This document shows positions 45,120 to 56,887 of a stretch of DNA of 64,000 nucleotides, piece after piece. How positions within the stretch are numbered: the first letter of the stretch is position 1; every line of letters begins with the position of its first letter. Location: positions 1,426,001 to 1,490,000 of the forward strand of contig JAYXKI010000010.1 in the NCBI GenBank assembly GCA_037892935.1. The letters run 5' to 3'. The notes under the pieces were generated by a model. It did not search any database and had not been told where the DNA came from. It saw only the letters and a list, made by a program, of their open reading frames with translations. This stretch comes from Phlebopus portentosus. Taxonomy: Eukaryota > Basidiomycota > Agaricomycetes > Boletales > Boletinellaceae. Position numbers and translations under genes: made by a program.

Positions 45120-48100
45120 CTACCGAGTCTCGTTTACTTTTTGCATGAAACCGGATACACGACCAATATCGATTATCTGCGATTCACTCTCGACTGCGAG
45201 GAGTAGATCATCGAGCATCTGTAACTGTGAGGTCAGCGGCGGATAAGAATTGTTACAAAGATGACAGGCACTCACATCTTCCACTTTATCAACGGGGATA
45301 CCTGTACACATTGCAACGATTCTTTTACTCTGGTATTCCTTTTCAGCACTGGCTCCCTGAAGACTCTGCAATCGGTCTTGTAGAAGCTTGGCTATCCGAT
45401 CTTCGTACAATTTCATACGTCGCATTTTGATGAGACTTGCCAATGAATCCATCTCGGGCAAGGGTGGCTCAGAATCCGGCACATTTGAAAGGTCCAGTGG
45501 ACCCATACCCGTAAGGGTCGATTGCGGACCCCTATAGGCAAACGCACGATGCACCTCGGGCCCTGCCGGGTTGCCATTGGCTTCAGTCCGGCCAGTCCAA
45601 TCCACATGATCCTCCGCCTTCAATGCCTTCTCAGTATTTCGTATTCGCTGCAGCACTTGATCAAGTTCTCCTCGTCTCTGCTTCCAAAATTCTATTTGTT
45701 TTCGCTGCTCAGCGAGCTCTCGTGTTGCTGCACGAACATGGGCGTTTGTCACGTCAAATGCGTCTTGTTTTGATTTTATTTCGGCAGCAAATTCAGCGCT
45801 TAGGTTCTGAATCATAGCCGTGAGATCTATCATAGAGGGCCCGTAAGTCATCATGAAATGAACGGAGAAGAGAAATAGAAATACCTGCAATAACATCCTG
45901 GCTTTTTTGCACGGGTGCGGATGGGGCGGCCCGTAAGGCAGACACAAGATCTTCAGCTTTGGGGCCCGACGAAAGCTAGACACATTTACTTTGGTGAGAC
46001 GATTGCTAGAATTTCGGATGGTACTAACCTCAGGCTCCACACCGAAATCACCAGGTCGTAAGCCCAACTTGTTAGGTAACAACCGATTCGCGCCAACATC
46101 TAGGAGCGTTCGCACAAGACCCTTATTCCCAACACGAGCAGCGATATTCAGAGCCGTGTCGCCATGTTCATCTTGAAGATCAATCATGCTCCCGAAAAAG
46201 GCATTTTCGCGCTGAGCGATCCAACTTAACACGCCCTCGAGGTAATACCGTGCATGTGGTGCTCTCCCTTTGACGCCTGCGGTCAGGACTGCGTGGTGCA
46301 GCACAGTACGTTTAGCTGTATCGATCGTCCGGATTGAAGGGTGCAATATTTCAAGGAGAGCGGGGAAGCTTTGGACGTCGTAATTGTGGGTCGAAAGCAC
46401 TGATCGCATCAAAGGTGTTTCTCCTTGATAATTTCCACGATAGATATCTGCACCATTAGCTACCAGCGCTTTCACGGTTTCAAGATGTGCTAGAGAGGCA
46501 GCAAGGTGGAGAGGCGAATGACCCAAATCGTCAATTATTAAATCGAAATCGACTCTTTGACCACCTCCCTGGTCTTGCGCGGAACTGGATGATGCCTCCC
46601 TTACAAGATTAATTATTGAGCCAGGGTTATCGCCCTGGCAGATGGCGGTCATAATCGCACTTCTTCGTGGATTTTTGAGTGGCTCCAATTTGTCTCCACT
46701 TCGAGGATAAGGTGGTTTAGTGGCTTGTCGAACGGGGTACATGCTTGACGAGGTGCCATTGGCAGTTCTCGACCCAGACACAATAGAAAGGCTGCTGTCG
46801 CTCCGTAGAAGACCATTAGGACGAGGCTGAGGAGTAGACGAAAATGCACGAGAATTAGTCATGGACTGAATGGCAGCCTGGATATGGGAATTGAGCTCCA
46901 GCTGTGTACTTGGCGGTGGAGGGTCTGTACGCGCTCGCTTCGCAGGTGATGGTTCGTCGATGCCGTTGGCACGAGCATCTGGGGGAGCAGAAGTTGAAGG
47001 TCGAGGTACGTCTTCTAACGTGAAATCGAGAACTTGAACTTGCGATCCAGACTGGGCACCTTTGTCGCCATTTTGGTTATCTGAAGAAGATGGATGAAAG
47101 TCAATTTCACTGTCGGTACGGGTCCGCTTCAAAGACATATCGGGTTTAGGCGTCGTATTTGCCGATGGGGTCTGAGAAGGGAACCCCGGAAGCAGACCCG
47201 GTATATAGATATTATTCGAGTTACCTGCGAGTCCCGACCTGGCCAGTAAAGAGGAGGTTGAAGGAGTGAACAAGCCTTGCGCGCGACCTTGATTTAGAAG
47301 GCGTAGGGCTGATCCTGGAGTAATTGGAGCTATTCAGAGTTGACAAAAAGGATCAGGAGATGAACCGGTAATGAACGCACCGAGGTTGGGATATGACGCT
47401 GAACCAGATAGTGGACGGCCACCCGTCAGCCCAGGGAGACCTGGTAACGATGCTGGTAAACCTCCCATTGTTTGCTGAGTGGGTTGAAAGTCAAAAAGCG
47501 GCGATAAGAGCGGGGCAATCCCGTACTGAAGCGCCAATTCGCGCCCACGTTCAAGGGGAATCCTGTAGCAGTATTAGCAACATGCGTAACAAAATTATGA
47601 CGCATGACTAGCGAAGAAGTGGCTTCAACAGATCGAACATTATGTGTAAGGATATTCGAAGCGTGAGATACATGAAATGCTTATAATTCCCTTCGAGCCA
47701 CCGTTCGTTGACAGGCTTTATGTGCGTTTATACATGCATTCGTGCCATGTATTGGTGTGAAAAATTATCAAAAGCGCTCACCAGGTTCCTTGGTACTTTC
47801 CATACCCGCCTTGAACGATCTCATGTTTGCCGGGAAGAACCTCCTTCTCAAGAATTTTTGTTCGACGGCCCTTGTCAACGCCAGCGACCTTGAGTATCTG
47901 CGTGGCATTCACGTAGGAGTCTGCGCGACGGCGCATCACGGCGATGCCGCGCACCATGCATTCGTATACCTAGGTCGAGAAGATGGGCGTGTCAGCGTGG
48001 AGACGCGACCGCGTCCGAAACCGCGCGCGAATGGTGATACGCACCTGAACGGATGAGTAAACCGCATTGTATATTTTGACCGACGTTGGCTGGTTAGGCG

Positions 48101-48125
48101 GCCGCTGTTGGGCTGTGTTCTGCAT
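45120..48125 (-). CDS. MBP1: MBF/SBF-type cell-cycle transcription factor (APSES/KilA-N, ankyrin repeats, coiled coil)
   Basis: Mbp1/Swi4/Res-type proteins bind MCB (ACGCGT) or SCB sites and drive G1/S genes together with a Swi6/Cdc10 partner. The start [20 protein letters not shown] (ATG 48123-48125) joins over a short intron to [20 protein letters not shown]. It continues through [20 protein letters not shown] and [15 protein letters not shown], the winged-helix KilA-N/APSES core. A 215-bp-class intron separates this from [21 protein letters not shown] disordered linker with basic patches follows. Ankyrin repeats include [30 protein letters not shown] and [22 protein letters not shown]-terminal coiled coil (about 45620-45830) ends near the stop as [10 protein letters not shown]. 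Basidiomycetes usually have one or few such genes, and whether this is Mbp1 or Swi4 is not resolvable here. An MCB-type hexamer lies about 200 bp upstream. Confidence 0.9.
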
Positions 48126-48321
48126 GGCGCGCCAGGCGATAGCAAAGGAGAACTTAATACGGAGTGGTCACGATGAACGAGCCTCACAAGCGCGTCAATC
48201 AAACACTATAGTGAAGGACAAACAATGCACAAACAATCCGGTCCGATCACGCTAATCGTGTCCCTTTTCACCACAGAATAATAGAATCAGATAAAAAATA
48301 TAAAAACAGAGTCTATCTTCG

Positions 48322-48327
48322 ACGCGT
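48322..48327. promoter_or_regulatory. MCB-type hexamer ACGCGT upstream of the MBF gene
   Basis: ACGCGT, the canonical MBF site, lies 197 bp upstream of the start codon of the MBF gene itself. It may mean autoregulation. The hexamer also occurs by chance about ten other times in the window, mostly within genes, so weight is low. Confidence 0.3.
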
Positions 48328-51300
48328 CAGTTGAGAAATATCTAGACTCTTGTTGGTGCTGGGAACTGTGATGAGCCTAAGGGATTTGTATCTACTCGTA
48401 TAGCGACAGCAAACGTGACGTCAGTCTCCATTCAGTTTTATCACGGCTCTACCACGCGATCTGACTGTAACACTTTACGTCCATGTTCTTCTGAGACTGG
48501 GCCTAGAAGTTGGCTTCGCAGGAATGCATCGGACTTTTCAACAGTTTCGTGGGCGTTTCTCCGCGTCACATTGGAACCAGCTCATGACAACTTTTTTTTA
48601 AAGGCAAAGAGAGAATACGGCACAACTTCAAGCACGTTCGATCATGTATTAGTGATTCCATCTTTCTGAATCCACCACCTGATGATTCTCGAAGGACGGA
48701 ATTGCTGCCTCAGGAGTACCCGCTATTCACGCCTGAAGATTCCAATCCAATTGAAGCTAATGTAGTATGAAAATAGCACTTATCTTTATTAATTGGTTAT
48801 TGAGTGAGGCATGTCTGTCAGTTCCTTGATCTACATCTATCCTGGGTCCACTGAACATTGATCCTCTTTGCTTATCACGGACTTGAGGAACGTTCGGTGA
48901 TCAAGGTGGAGGTTAACTCATAAATCGAAAATGAAAGCTTCCGCTGAACTTCACTTTACCCGAGGTATCAAGATAGAGAATGACGAGACGCTTATATGCG
49001 ATGCTTTGATCGAGGTAAGTACTCTTCTCTATCTCTATGAAAATAAGCAGGCACCAGGATACCCGCTCACTTCTATACACCATGTAACTCACGCATCCTT
49101 TACAATTCAAACACTTTACTCAGTTCGGCATCCTCCGGAATAGATTCGTCACGAGCACGAGCTTCCTTGCACCCGTGCTTCCTTAAACCTTCTTGCAAGA
49201 CTTGGAACTATGTGGAATTCCCAACCTAACCCCTTTTCGAAGAAGTCGTATCGTAATCTACCGAAAGGTCGAGGACTCTACGGAGCATGGTATATGTGGG
49301 GTGTTCCCGCTCGGCTTTGATGGCCAAGTTCAGGTGATATGTGCAAAGCGGAGTAGCACGTCTTGCCGAACATCTATACTATCAATCTTGCATGGAAGCA
49401 TCGTTCGTCCTTCGCGCTTATTCCGCCGGTAGGAGCTCACTTAACTTATCGCACTTCCCGAATGGGAAGAATGGACACAAGTCTGTACGTGTCCCCTCAG
49501 CCTCTTCCATCCAATCTGCTGGAATTCCCCACGAGTGACTGGTTAAAGAGGCAGTCTCTCCACACTTCGGAGGCTTCACCGAGCTCATTGAATGAATCGT
49601 CATTGTGAGCCTCATGATCGCTAGGATTCTCGAAGCTGCGATAATCGGGGACGTTTAGATATGGCTCGTCCAGTGTTCTTCGATTCAAGGATGGTAAGAT
49701 GATGATGGAAGCTATATAGTATCCGATACTTTGGCTATCTATGCAAAGTCACTGTACATCGGCGGACTGATACCTCGTAAGGGTGTCGGGTTACTAGACT
49801 TTCCTCGAAGGGGCATTCACTTTACGTTTACTCACTGACCTCTACCTAGTCGGTATATTCGAGGGTTTGGGCGTTCAAAAAGAACTTTAGCAGTACCATG
49901 TATTGTATATTGGCAAATTCTCATCCGATTTCATCGAAGGATGGATTCCGTTGGAGCGTTTCGCGCCATTTCGCAACACATATCTTCTGTAAGTCCCTAT
50001 CTGATCGCATACTACTCCAGGATGGTAACATAAACAACTTCGAGGTTGTATTCGAGTATCCACAGGAGAAAGAAGAGCGCTCGCGGGAATGTAGTGAAGC
50101 TCCAACGAACAAGCCGAACACCCCTTTATGCCATCGGTGCGCTCCGGACTCGCTTCTTACTTCTCTCAAAGGGAGATATACAGCTATCATAGGGTCCACG
50201 GCAAAATCAAATTGAACATACCTAATCAAATCTCGGAACTGGAACTCATTTTCTTAGTATGTACACCGTAAAACAACCGGACATTGTATCATGAATACAA
50301 TCTTGAGGATGATCGTCGGTAATGTGGCTTCTCATGACCACTCCGCGACTTCAATTCAACTTTCTTAGTGTGGTTCTCCCTATGCGCAACCTTAGAAGCA
50401 GAGCAGCACTGTCTTCCTGCTATATCCAATCAAAAACTAGAATCCTAGGTGGGAAGTCGATTCAACTATCTTCCAGTTCGCTCGCTGAGTAATTCGCAGA
50501 ACCACATCATTTATGTACTTGCCAGATAAAGGTTGGAAGGTCTAGTCTTTCCTCCGTCCCTCCGACGTCATTCAGAACGCGGCGGAGAAGCATAATGGGC
50601 TTCTAAGACATTCGGCTGATGGATTCGACCCCTTCTATCACCTCCGCAGCAATTATTACTGTCTTACATGTATTCGATGCCATGGCTAATTTCGGTCGAA
50701 GCCACATTGGCCTAAAGTGGAAATATTGGTTGGCGAGGAGAGACAGATGGCACTGCTAGCTTCTGACCTGGACAGTAGCAGTCAAGATTCATATTTGTTC
50801 TTGCCATTGGCCAGGAAACATGCTCAGTGAAGATGACCACATAGATTTGGAATTGTACTGTAATCCGAAAGCTTTTGGTTTCCATTTCCATATTTGAGAT
50901 TTGAGCGTATTGACGGAACGCGTATATATGGATTCCGAGTTCAGGCCAACTTGGAATGGCTGTAACCAATAAACTACATAACGAGATGTGCATTGTACAC
51001 ATTTGTTAATAATTGTATAGAGATGAGAAACATGTCCGTGTTGACGCGGCTTCTTCTCGTCCCATGATCTGTTTTCCGCGTTCTTTCAATGCCGCTTCTC
51101 GATTCCCCTTGACGAGCAGAGAACCCCGGGTAAGCTCAAGGCCGCCGGCGTTCCTCTCAGTCCCGCTTTACAAATCTATGGTTCAACTGGTTCGGCGGAG
51201 GTTGGTCTTTCCCTTTTGCGCAAAAATATGCACCCGAGTGGCCGAAGGTTCACAGCCAAGCCACAGAGAAGCATCTCGAAGTTATATATAGCCGTCGGTA

Positions 51301-52919
51301 GGTATTGGCAATTGTCTCCGCAGCACTTCATTGTACTCCGATGTCAGACCTATTTTTGTCTTTATTTTTGTCAGTTTATACGATGTAAGAGCCAAAGTGC
51401 TAGAGTACCAAAGAATCGCGTCTTTGGAGAGGAACAGGCCCGACCGCCCCGAAATGTTTAGCGAAAATGCATATTAATGGACTTCCTCGGGTCTCTGGGG
51501 TCGAGGCGTACAGTCTGCCTATCCTCCGGAAACTCAAACAGCGTTCCGGCCCTGTCCTAGATATTAGGGGGGAGGAAGCAAGCTTCGTAGCGAGAAACTC
51601 GCGAGTTGGTTGAGCTTGAATTTGCTAGACCGGGAGTATCGGACGTAGTACCGGTGACAGATATGCCAAGATAGACGTACCATTTGGATCGTCGAGTTCA
51701 GTCCAAGTACTCAGCTGGCAGCACGTACACGATGGATGCAATATCTGCCTAATCAGAAGGTTTCTTCATTTCTTTCTTCGGACTTGAAGATAGACAAACC
51801 ATAAAAAAATACAAGCATACAAGTGCGCAGTCAGAAGGTTCCCAATTTGGTGAGGATAACAGGACAAAACAGGCTACGCAAAGTGAAAACTCAAGAGCTG
51901 AGCTGACCGGGTTCATGTCGGTATGACGTGGCCTTTTCGAACCTCAATCCAGATCGATGTTCGATCCAACGTAGCGGTACGTAGATATGCCGAGAAGGTG
52001 ATCGAAGCTGTTGAGCTCGTTCAAAACGCCCACTTGTCGGTCTATGTCTCTATAATATACTTGCAGTGCTTCGACGTCTGACACAGTTCAATCATGTTTT
52101 CACTTCTCTGGATAGCAATAAAGACTGGGCAAGAACCTTCCAGCAGTAAACAGGTCCAGCCGGTCTGACCTGACTCACTTTTGCCCCCCTGCCTCCGGGG
52201 ACTCGAATGACAATAAGCTTCACGCAGAGAAACTCGAGAGCTGACCGATTTTGGGTGTGTTTGTGGTCCGATGGTTTAGCGCTGAAGGAAATAATAGACA
52301 TGCCGATATCGATGAGCGGGGTTTGGAATTTTGAGAAAAAATCGAGCTTGAGCTTGAGCTTATGCGTATGGGTTGAAAGTAGGTGCTCATTTCGGGTGCT
52401 GGAACGTTCGAGTCTCAAGGGGTCATTCAAGTTGATATTAATATTGGGAAGTATATGCATCGGGTACATTTTTAACATGCTTACCGTTAATGCTAACATT
52501 AGTACTGGGGGCACACGTTCGAGAATACTGAGCGCCTTGCACGTACTAGTATATTTCCTTTTCGACTTTGCATCTACATGGTACTTCAGGACACCAAGAG
52601 AGGTAGACGGAAAAGAATCAATTATGCCAGAATCAAATAAATCTGAACAACACATACGTACGAAAGACTCCGTGTCCTGAAAAGAGATTTCTCAGTCAAC
52701 GGACTCTGGCTATGACTCAGTCACTCACTCTCCACGTCCACGTCCATTTCTCAAAGGATCAAGCAAAGTCATACCGCGTCGAATTCCCTGAGAAATCCAA
52801 ATTAGGCAATTCGAGGACCCACAGATCACCATCATTCCTCATCTGTCATCAGGTTACGTAATAAAATCTAGACCGAGCCACAACCACGAGACGAGTCACG
52901 TGAACGCGGCGCGTTTCCG

Positions 52920-52925
52920 ACGCGT
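52920..52925. promoter_or_regulatory. MCB-type hexamer ACGCGT upstream of the gene at 53096
   Basis: ACGCGT lies 171 bp upstream of the start codon in a locally GC-rich promoter stretch. It is compatible with G1/S control but is a single short match. Confidence 0.25.
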
Positions 52926-53095
52926 GCCGATGGGATGGTTGAACTTTTATGACGTTGTGTCGATCTCCGAGTGCATTGCTTTCTTTATTACGAACCACCA
53001 CCATTGCTACCAGGAATCGCAAGTTATTGCCTCTTGAGAATTGACCTACTTGATACTTGATACTTTACCATTGCGCATTGCGAGTCTGAACGAAG

Positions 53096-54323
53096 ATGCC
53101 TCCAAGACCGAGACCGAGACCGAGACCAAGGCATAGAGGGACTGCGCAGGCGCAGGAGAATGTCGAGAATGAGAACCAAGGAGGGTTAGGGATAAACAAC
53201 AAGGACCCGGGCTCGAGTTTAGATTTGGGTGTCGTGGATGTTCTTCGTACGTCGACACCTATCCGTCTTCCTCCTCCATCACGCAGAGGTCGAGAACGCA
53301 AGCCGATTCAACGAGCTATCGTGCCTTCGATCCTTCCGCCATCATCACCTCCGTTCGCTGCTTCGCCCCTTCAGGAGAGACTCGTACAGGACTCTGTCGA
53401 AACAACGGAAGTAGAGGACGACCCGTTTGGATTCTTCGCTACCGAGCGTCGCTTGAAGCAGAAGCGAGACGCGGAGCAGATAGCCAAAGAGAAGCGAGAA
53501 CCGGGTTTGGCGCGCGAAAGCGACGACGACGGTACAACGCCTCCTCAGCATTTAGAAGACCCCGAGCCAGAATTTGAGCTTGACCTGAGCACGTTCGTGT
53601 CTGGTACGTGCACACCACCAGGCCACACGCCCGACCCTCGCGCCGCAACGCCTCGACATCATCATCCGAGGCAGAAGAAGTTTCCTTCAACGCCGACATC
53701 TCAGGAGGAGCCATTTTCGATCCCGCAGACGCCTTCGCCGATGAAACGCGTTAGTATGGGCCCAGCATCTGTACCGCGACGGCCTTTTGCAGATGTTGCG
53801 CATTTGGAAAATTCACCTGTAAAGAAATCGAATGATGATATTACGATGATGACGAAAGCTGCGAAGGGGAAGGGGAAGAAGAGAGGCGGGAAAGGTGGAG
53901 GTGGACGAGCGCGGAAGAAGCACAAGACGGACGAGACGTTTGCGGAGGAAGAGTTGAAAGGAATGACGGAGGAGCTGAAGGAGCTACTTCCGAGTCGACC
54001 GAAGCGTAAGGCAGCGCAGCGGAAGAGTGTTGTTCCGGTGGCGCGTCCGGCGAAGAAGAGCACGGCGAAGGGGAAGGGCAAGACGAAGGACGCCAAGCCA
54101 CGATCGACAGGGAGGCGAGCAAAGGCCGAAGAAGATGAAGGAGAGTCGTTTGTGTTGAGTGGAGACGAACGGGAGGTGAGAGTCGAGTGTTCGTGAGATT
54201 CAGGGATAGAGAGGTTGACGATTGACTGAATAGCAATTTGAAGTGAATCGAGAGGTGCGGCGAGAGTACTTCCGGGAGGTGGACTTGTATGTTATGGATG
54301 AGGAAAGTGTATACGTTATTTGA
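53096..54323 (+). CDS. Disordered basic nuclear protein, function unknown (389 aa)
   Basis: There are two exons, 53096-54175 and 54234-54323, joined by a 58-bp GT-AG intron. Splicing replaces a short read-through tail with a conserved-looking end, EQFEVNREVRREYFREVDLY. The N-terminus is an R/P repeat encoded by a CGAGAC hexamer run (about 53108-53130). The middle holds DDPFGFFATERRLKQKRDAE, the most ordered-looking motif. Several S/T-P sites occur (for example PQTPSPMKR), consistent with cyclin-kinase or MAP-kinase phosphorylation. Two strongly basic K/G-rich stretches (around KGKGKKRGGKGGGGRARKKH and later AKKSTAKGKGKTK) should act as nuclear-localisation or DNA-binding segments. I do not recognise the family. 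A cell-cycle-linked chromatin protein is a guess from the composition. Confidence 0.7.
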
Positions 54324-54582
54324 TGATGGCGTGTGAAGTACAGCAATAATGTGGAGTTGTCTAATGCTGTGGAGTTGTTAATATCATATGCCACTGTCCA
54401 GCTCAGCATTGCATTGCATTGACCTGCGTTGACACGAGTCTCGTGTCTGCCGCTGTGTGTGCCGAATTCTGATATCCGCTCTTTCATCTGCTTCGATTAC
54501 CTCTTCGCATCTTCTTTCCCTCGTCTTCTTCTTTGATCCCCTTTCTCTTTCTTTTCTCTGTCTTTCTCTTCCCTTGTCATCA

Positions 54583-55532
54583 ATGTCCTCTCAGGAGAAA
54601 GAGCCACCTGAGTCTGCGTCCCCGTCCAGCGCGAGCAGCACGGTGGCGACTCGCGTGGAAGAGGCTAATCGGTAAGTTGTCAGCATCCGGAAGCAAATTT
54701 GAGTGAGGTCGAGCCACGTCGGACCATATCCCCGAAATCGCCTTACACTGCATTCCTTCTCCGTTCCTCCCTCTCTTTCTCTCTCTCTCTTTCATTGATA
54801 GCTCATACTGCTATCTATCCTTCTTGCAGCAAACTGGAGTCGACTGCACAGGCATCTGTCAACTGGGGTGTGAGGCATGAACGCCAGATTCAGGAATTCG
54901 AGGTGCGTTCTGTTGCGATGCGGCAGATGATGCACGTGAATTGACCATGCCGACGACGGCGATAATCAATAACAGGCTGAGTTGGCTAGTGCATTGAGCA
55001 ACTCTCGAGCGGTGCATAACTTGCTCGTTGAGGCGCTGGGTAGCATCGAGGTTCGTCCATCCATCCAGAACAAAATTCACTAAAAAAATTAAAACGTAAT
55101 AATTATACCTGTGCCGGCATATAGCTCAACCGCCAACGTGTCGACCGCGCCCTCCTGCAGCACATCCCACACATCTATCGAGAACTCAACGGGTCGATGG
55201 TCTCCCTCTCCGCACTGCAGGACCGCCTTCCCGAGCTGCGCTCGCACGTCCGCACCATCCGCGCCGCCTATGACTCCGGGCGCAACAAGGCGCAGGTGCT
55301 GACGAGTGAGCTGGAGTGGAAGCGGATGCCCGTGCAGGATAAGATTTGGAGAGTCGCTTTTGCGAGAGGGGAGAAGGAGGGTGTGCCCGTGAGGAGGAGG
55401 GATGTGTGGTTGACGAGGATGGTGCTCGTCGTGCTTGCGCTGTTGCTTTGTTGGCAGCTTGCAAGTGCGCTGGACGGAGCGTATAGAGCGTATCGCCACC
55501 GCCTCGTTTGGGGGGACAAGCTTATTTCGTAA
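54583..55532 (+). CDS. Small coiled-coil protein with C-terminal membrane anchor, function unknown (214 aa)
   Basis: Four exons (54583-54671, 54830-54902, 54976-55050, 55125-55532) join in frame by GT-AG introns. The start MSSQEKEPPESASPSSASST is disordered. Helical parts follow (ELASALSNSRAVHNLLVEAL, RVDRALLQHIPHIYRELNGS, LSALQDRLPELRSHVRTIRA). Near the C-terminus a single hydrophobic segment (MVLVVLALLLCWQLASAL) is followed by a short basic tail ending GDKLIS. The layout suggests a tail-anchored or type II coiled-coil protein of the ER/Golgi or nuclear envelope. I do not recognise the family. A pyrimidine-rich leader just before the ATG (54500-54575) is typical of fungal promoters with defined start sites. 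Confidence 0.72.
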
Positions 55533-56887
55533 GGTCGTATGACGGCCTCGACGCTGGGCGTCCCAACTTCCGTCTTCAACTCTAACATCCAATTGACGTC
55601 CGGCACGATTCGACTCGACCTGGCATATCGTTCGTTTTCTTTCACTTCATTCTTCATTCACTTTCAGCCCCCGCAAAAGTCCATACGATTTGCGAAAGTG
55701 TTCGCAGTAACATAACATTACATTATCTGTATCCAAACTCTTCAGGCGGCTTGTACCATACAACCCACTCCTGTTCATATACCCCTCTCTCGCCTCACTC
55801 ATCCAACGCAAACCGATTCCCCTTCACCAATACCGTTATTGTACGACCAGTCTTTCTCCTTAATCGTTCCTCTCTCCGTCCTTTCTCGGATTCTGGGTCT
55901 CTTCCACTCTCACTTCCTCTTTTCACGTAGATAGACAATCTTAAACACGGGCAAAATAAAGCCACTCTGTACATTAGTCCCTCCCCGATACTCAAGTAGT
56001 ACTCACGGTCAAAGAATCGAATGTAGGATAATCCTTTAAATTTCTCATGTAAATGTGAACGACTTCTCTAGTTGGCTCTCGCCAATCTGATTTAAGACGA
56101 AAATAACAAGTAGTTGTAAGAAAGAGGGGGATTTATAAAGGAGTGCTATATATATGTATGTGTAGGCGACGACACAAGTGCGTTTCTTTGGGTGGCCGTA
56201 CGACGTGAAGAAGTGTTCGAAAAGAGAGAAAGAAGGGGCGAATGGAATGCATGTGCGGCGAACATGGGTCCGTACGAAAGAACAAAGAAGCAGTAAACGG
56301 AGATTAAAATAAAGTAAGTCCTTCGCGAATCGAGAAGAAATGAAAGTGAGGAAGGGCGTACGATTACAATACGGCTATGTAGTACGAAGGAACGTGTACC
56401 GTACCAAGAAGCACGAACACGCAATTTAAGTCTCAGTCACAAAGGCGGACACAAGCGGGAAAACAGACAATATTAGTTCCACAGACAGCGAGAGTATGTA
56501 TGTATGTAATTATGGTGCCCGAAGAGAAAGGACAGTAATAATGATGAAGATCGACACAGCTGAAAAAGAAGAGAAAAGACAGAGGAAGACGAACAGACAG
56601 AAGGGTAGAGACAAAGCGACGAGATAGTAAGGAGACAAAGACGTTCTGCGTGTATGTGAATGTCATGCAGTGTTGAGTAGTGTTGCATGGGACTGGCAAG
56701 TGGAGATGAGGGTATGTATGCACATCGAAACAGAGGCAGAAAAATATAAAATTGAAACCGGGGTTAATGATACAGCGAGTGAAGAAAGAAACGTCCGAAC
56801 AGGTCTCGTCTCAGCATCATTGGTCATGAACTGGCGAAGCGAAAAGAAAAGAGAAATAAAAGACCTTTTCAAAAGGGTCTGAGAGTT
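55533..56887. other. Convergent 3' intergenic region, about 1.35 kb, purine-rich
   Basis: No coding frame is supported. The plus strand is purine-rich from about 56100 (many GAAAG/AGAGA runs), giving long pyrimidine tracts on the minus strand. It probably contains the 3' UTRs of the membrane-anchored orphan and of the large kinase gene. Confidence 0.4.

Larger units (their letters stand above)
48126..53095. other. Gene-poor region, about 5 kb, without a recognised gene
   Basis: I find no convincing conserved protein, RNA gene or repeat. The best coding-like piece is at 48931-49014 (plus): a 28-residue exon starting MKASAELHFTRGIKIENDET that ends at a good GTAAGT donor. The following exons soon meet stops, so it may be a gene remnant. 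Overlapping frames on both strands at 52092-52680 show no family features. A short tandem repeat (GAGCTT) occurs near 52344-52361. The last few hundred bases should hold the promoter of the gene at 53096. Confidence 0.4.

Noticed and set aside
45840..46020. Uninterrupted reading of the MBF gene through 45840-46020 as coding
   Set aside because: The open frame passes through two introns by chance; splicing at GTTAGT...TAG and GTATTT...TAG restores the frame that joins the ankyrin part to the coiled coil.
51940..52000. Possible tRNA (GTTCGATCC resembling a T-arm)
   Set aside because: No matching A box, acceptor stem or anticodon arm could be built around it.
52092..52680. Overlapping 187- and 157-residue frames on opposite strands
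   Set aside because: Neither has recognisable motifs, signal or intron structure, and both being open suggests chance.
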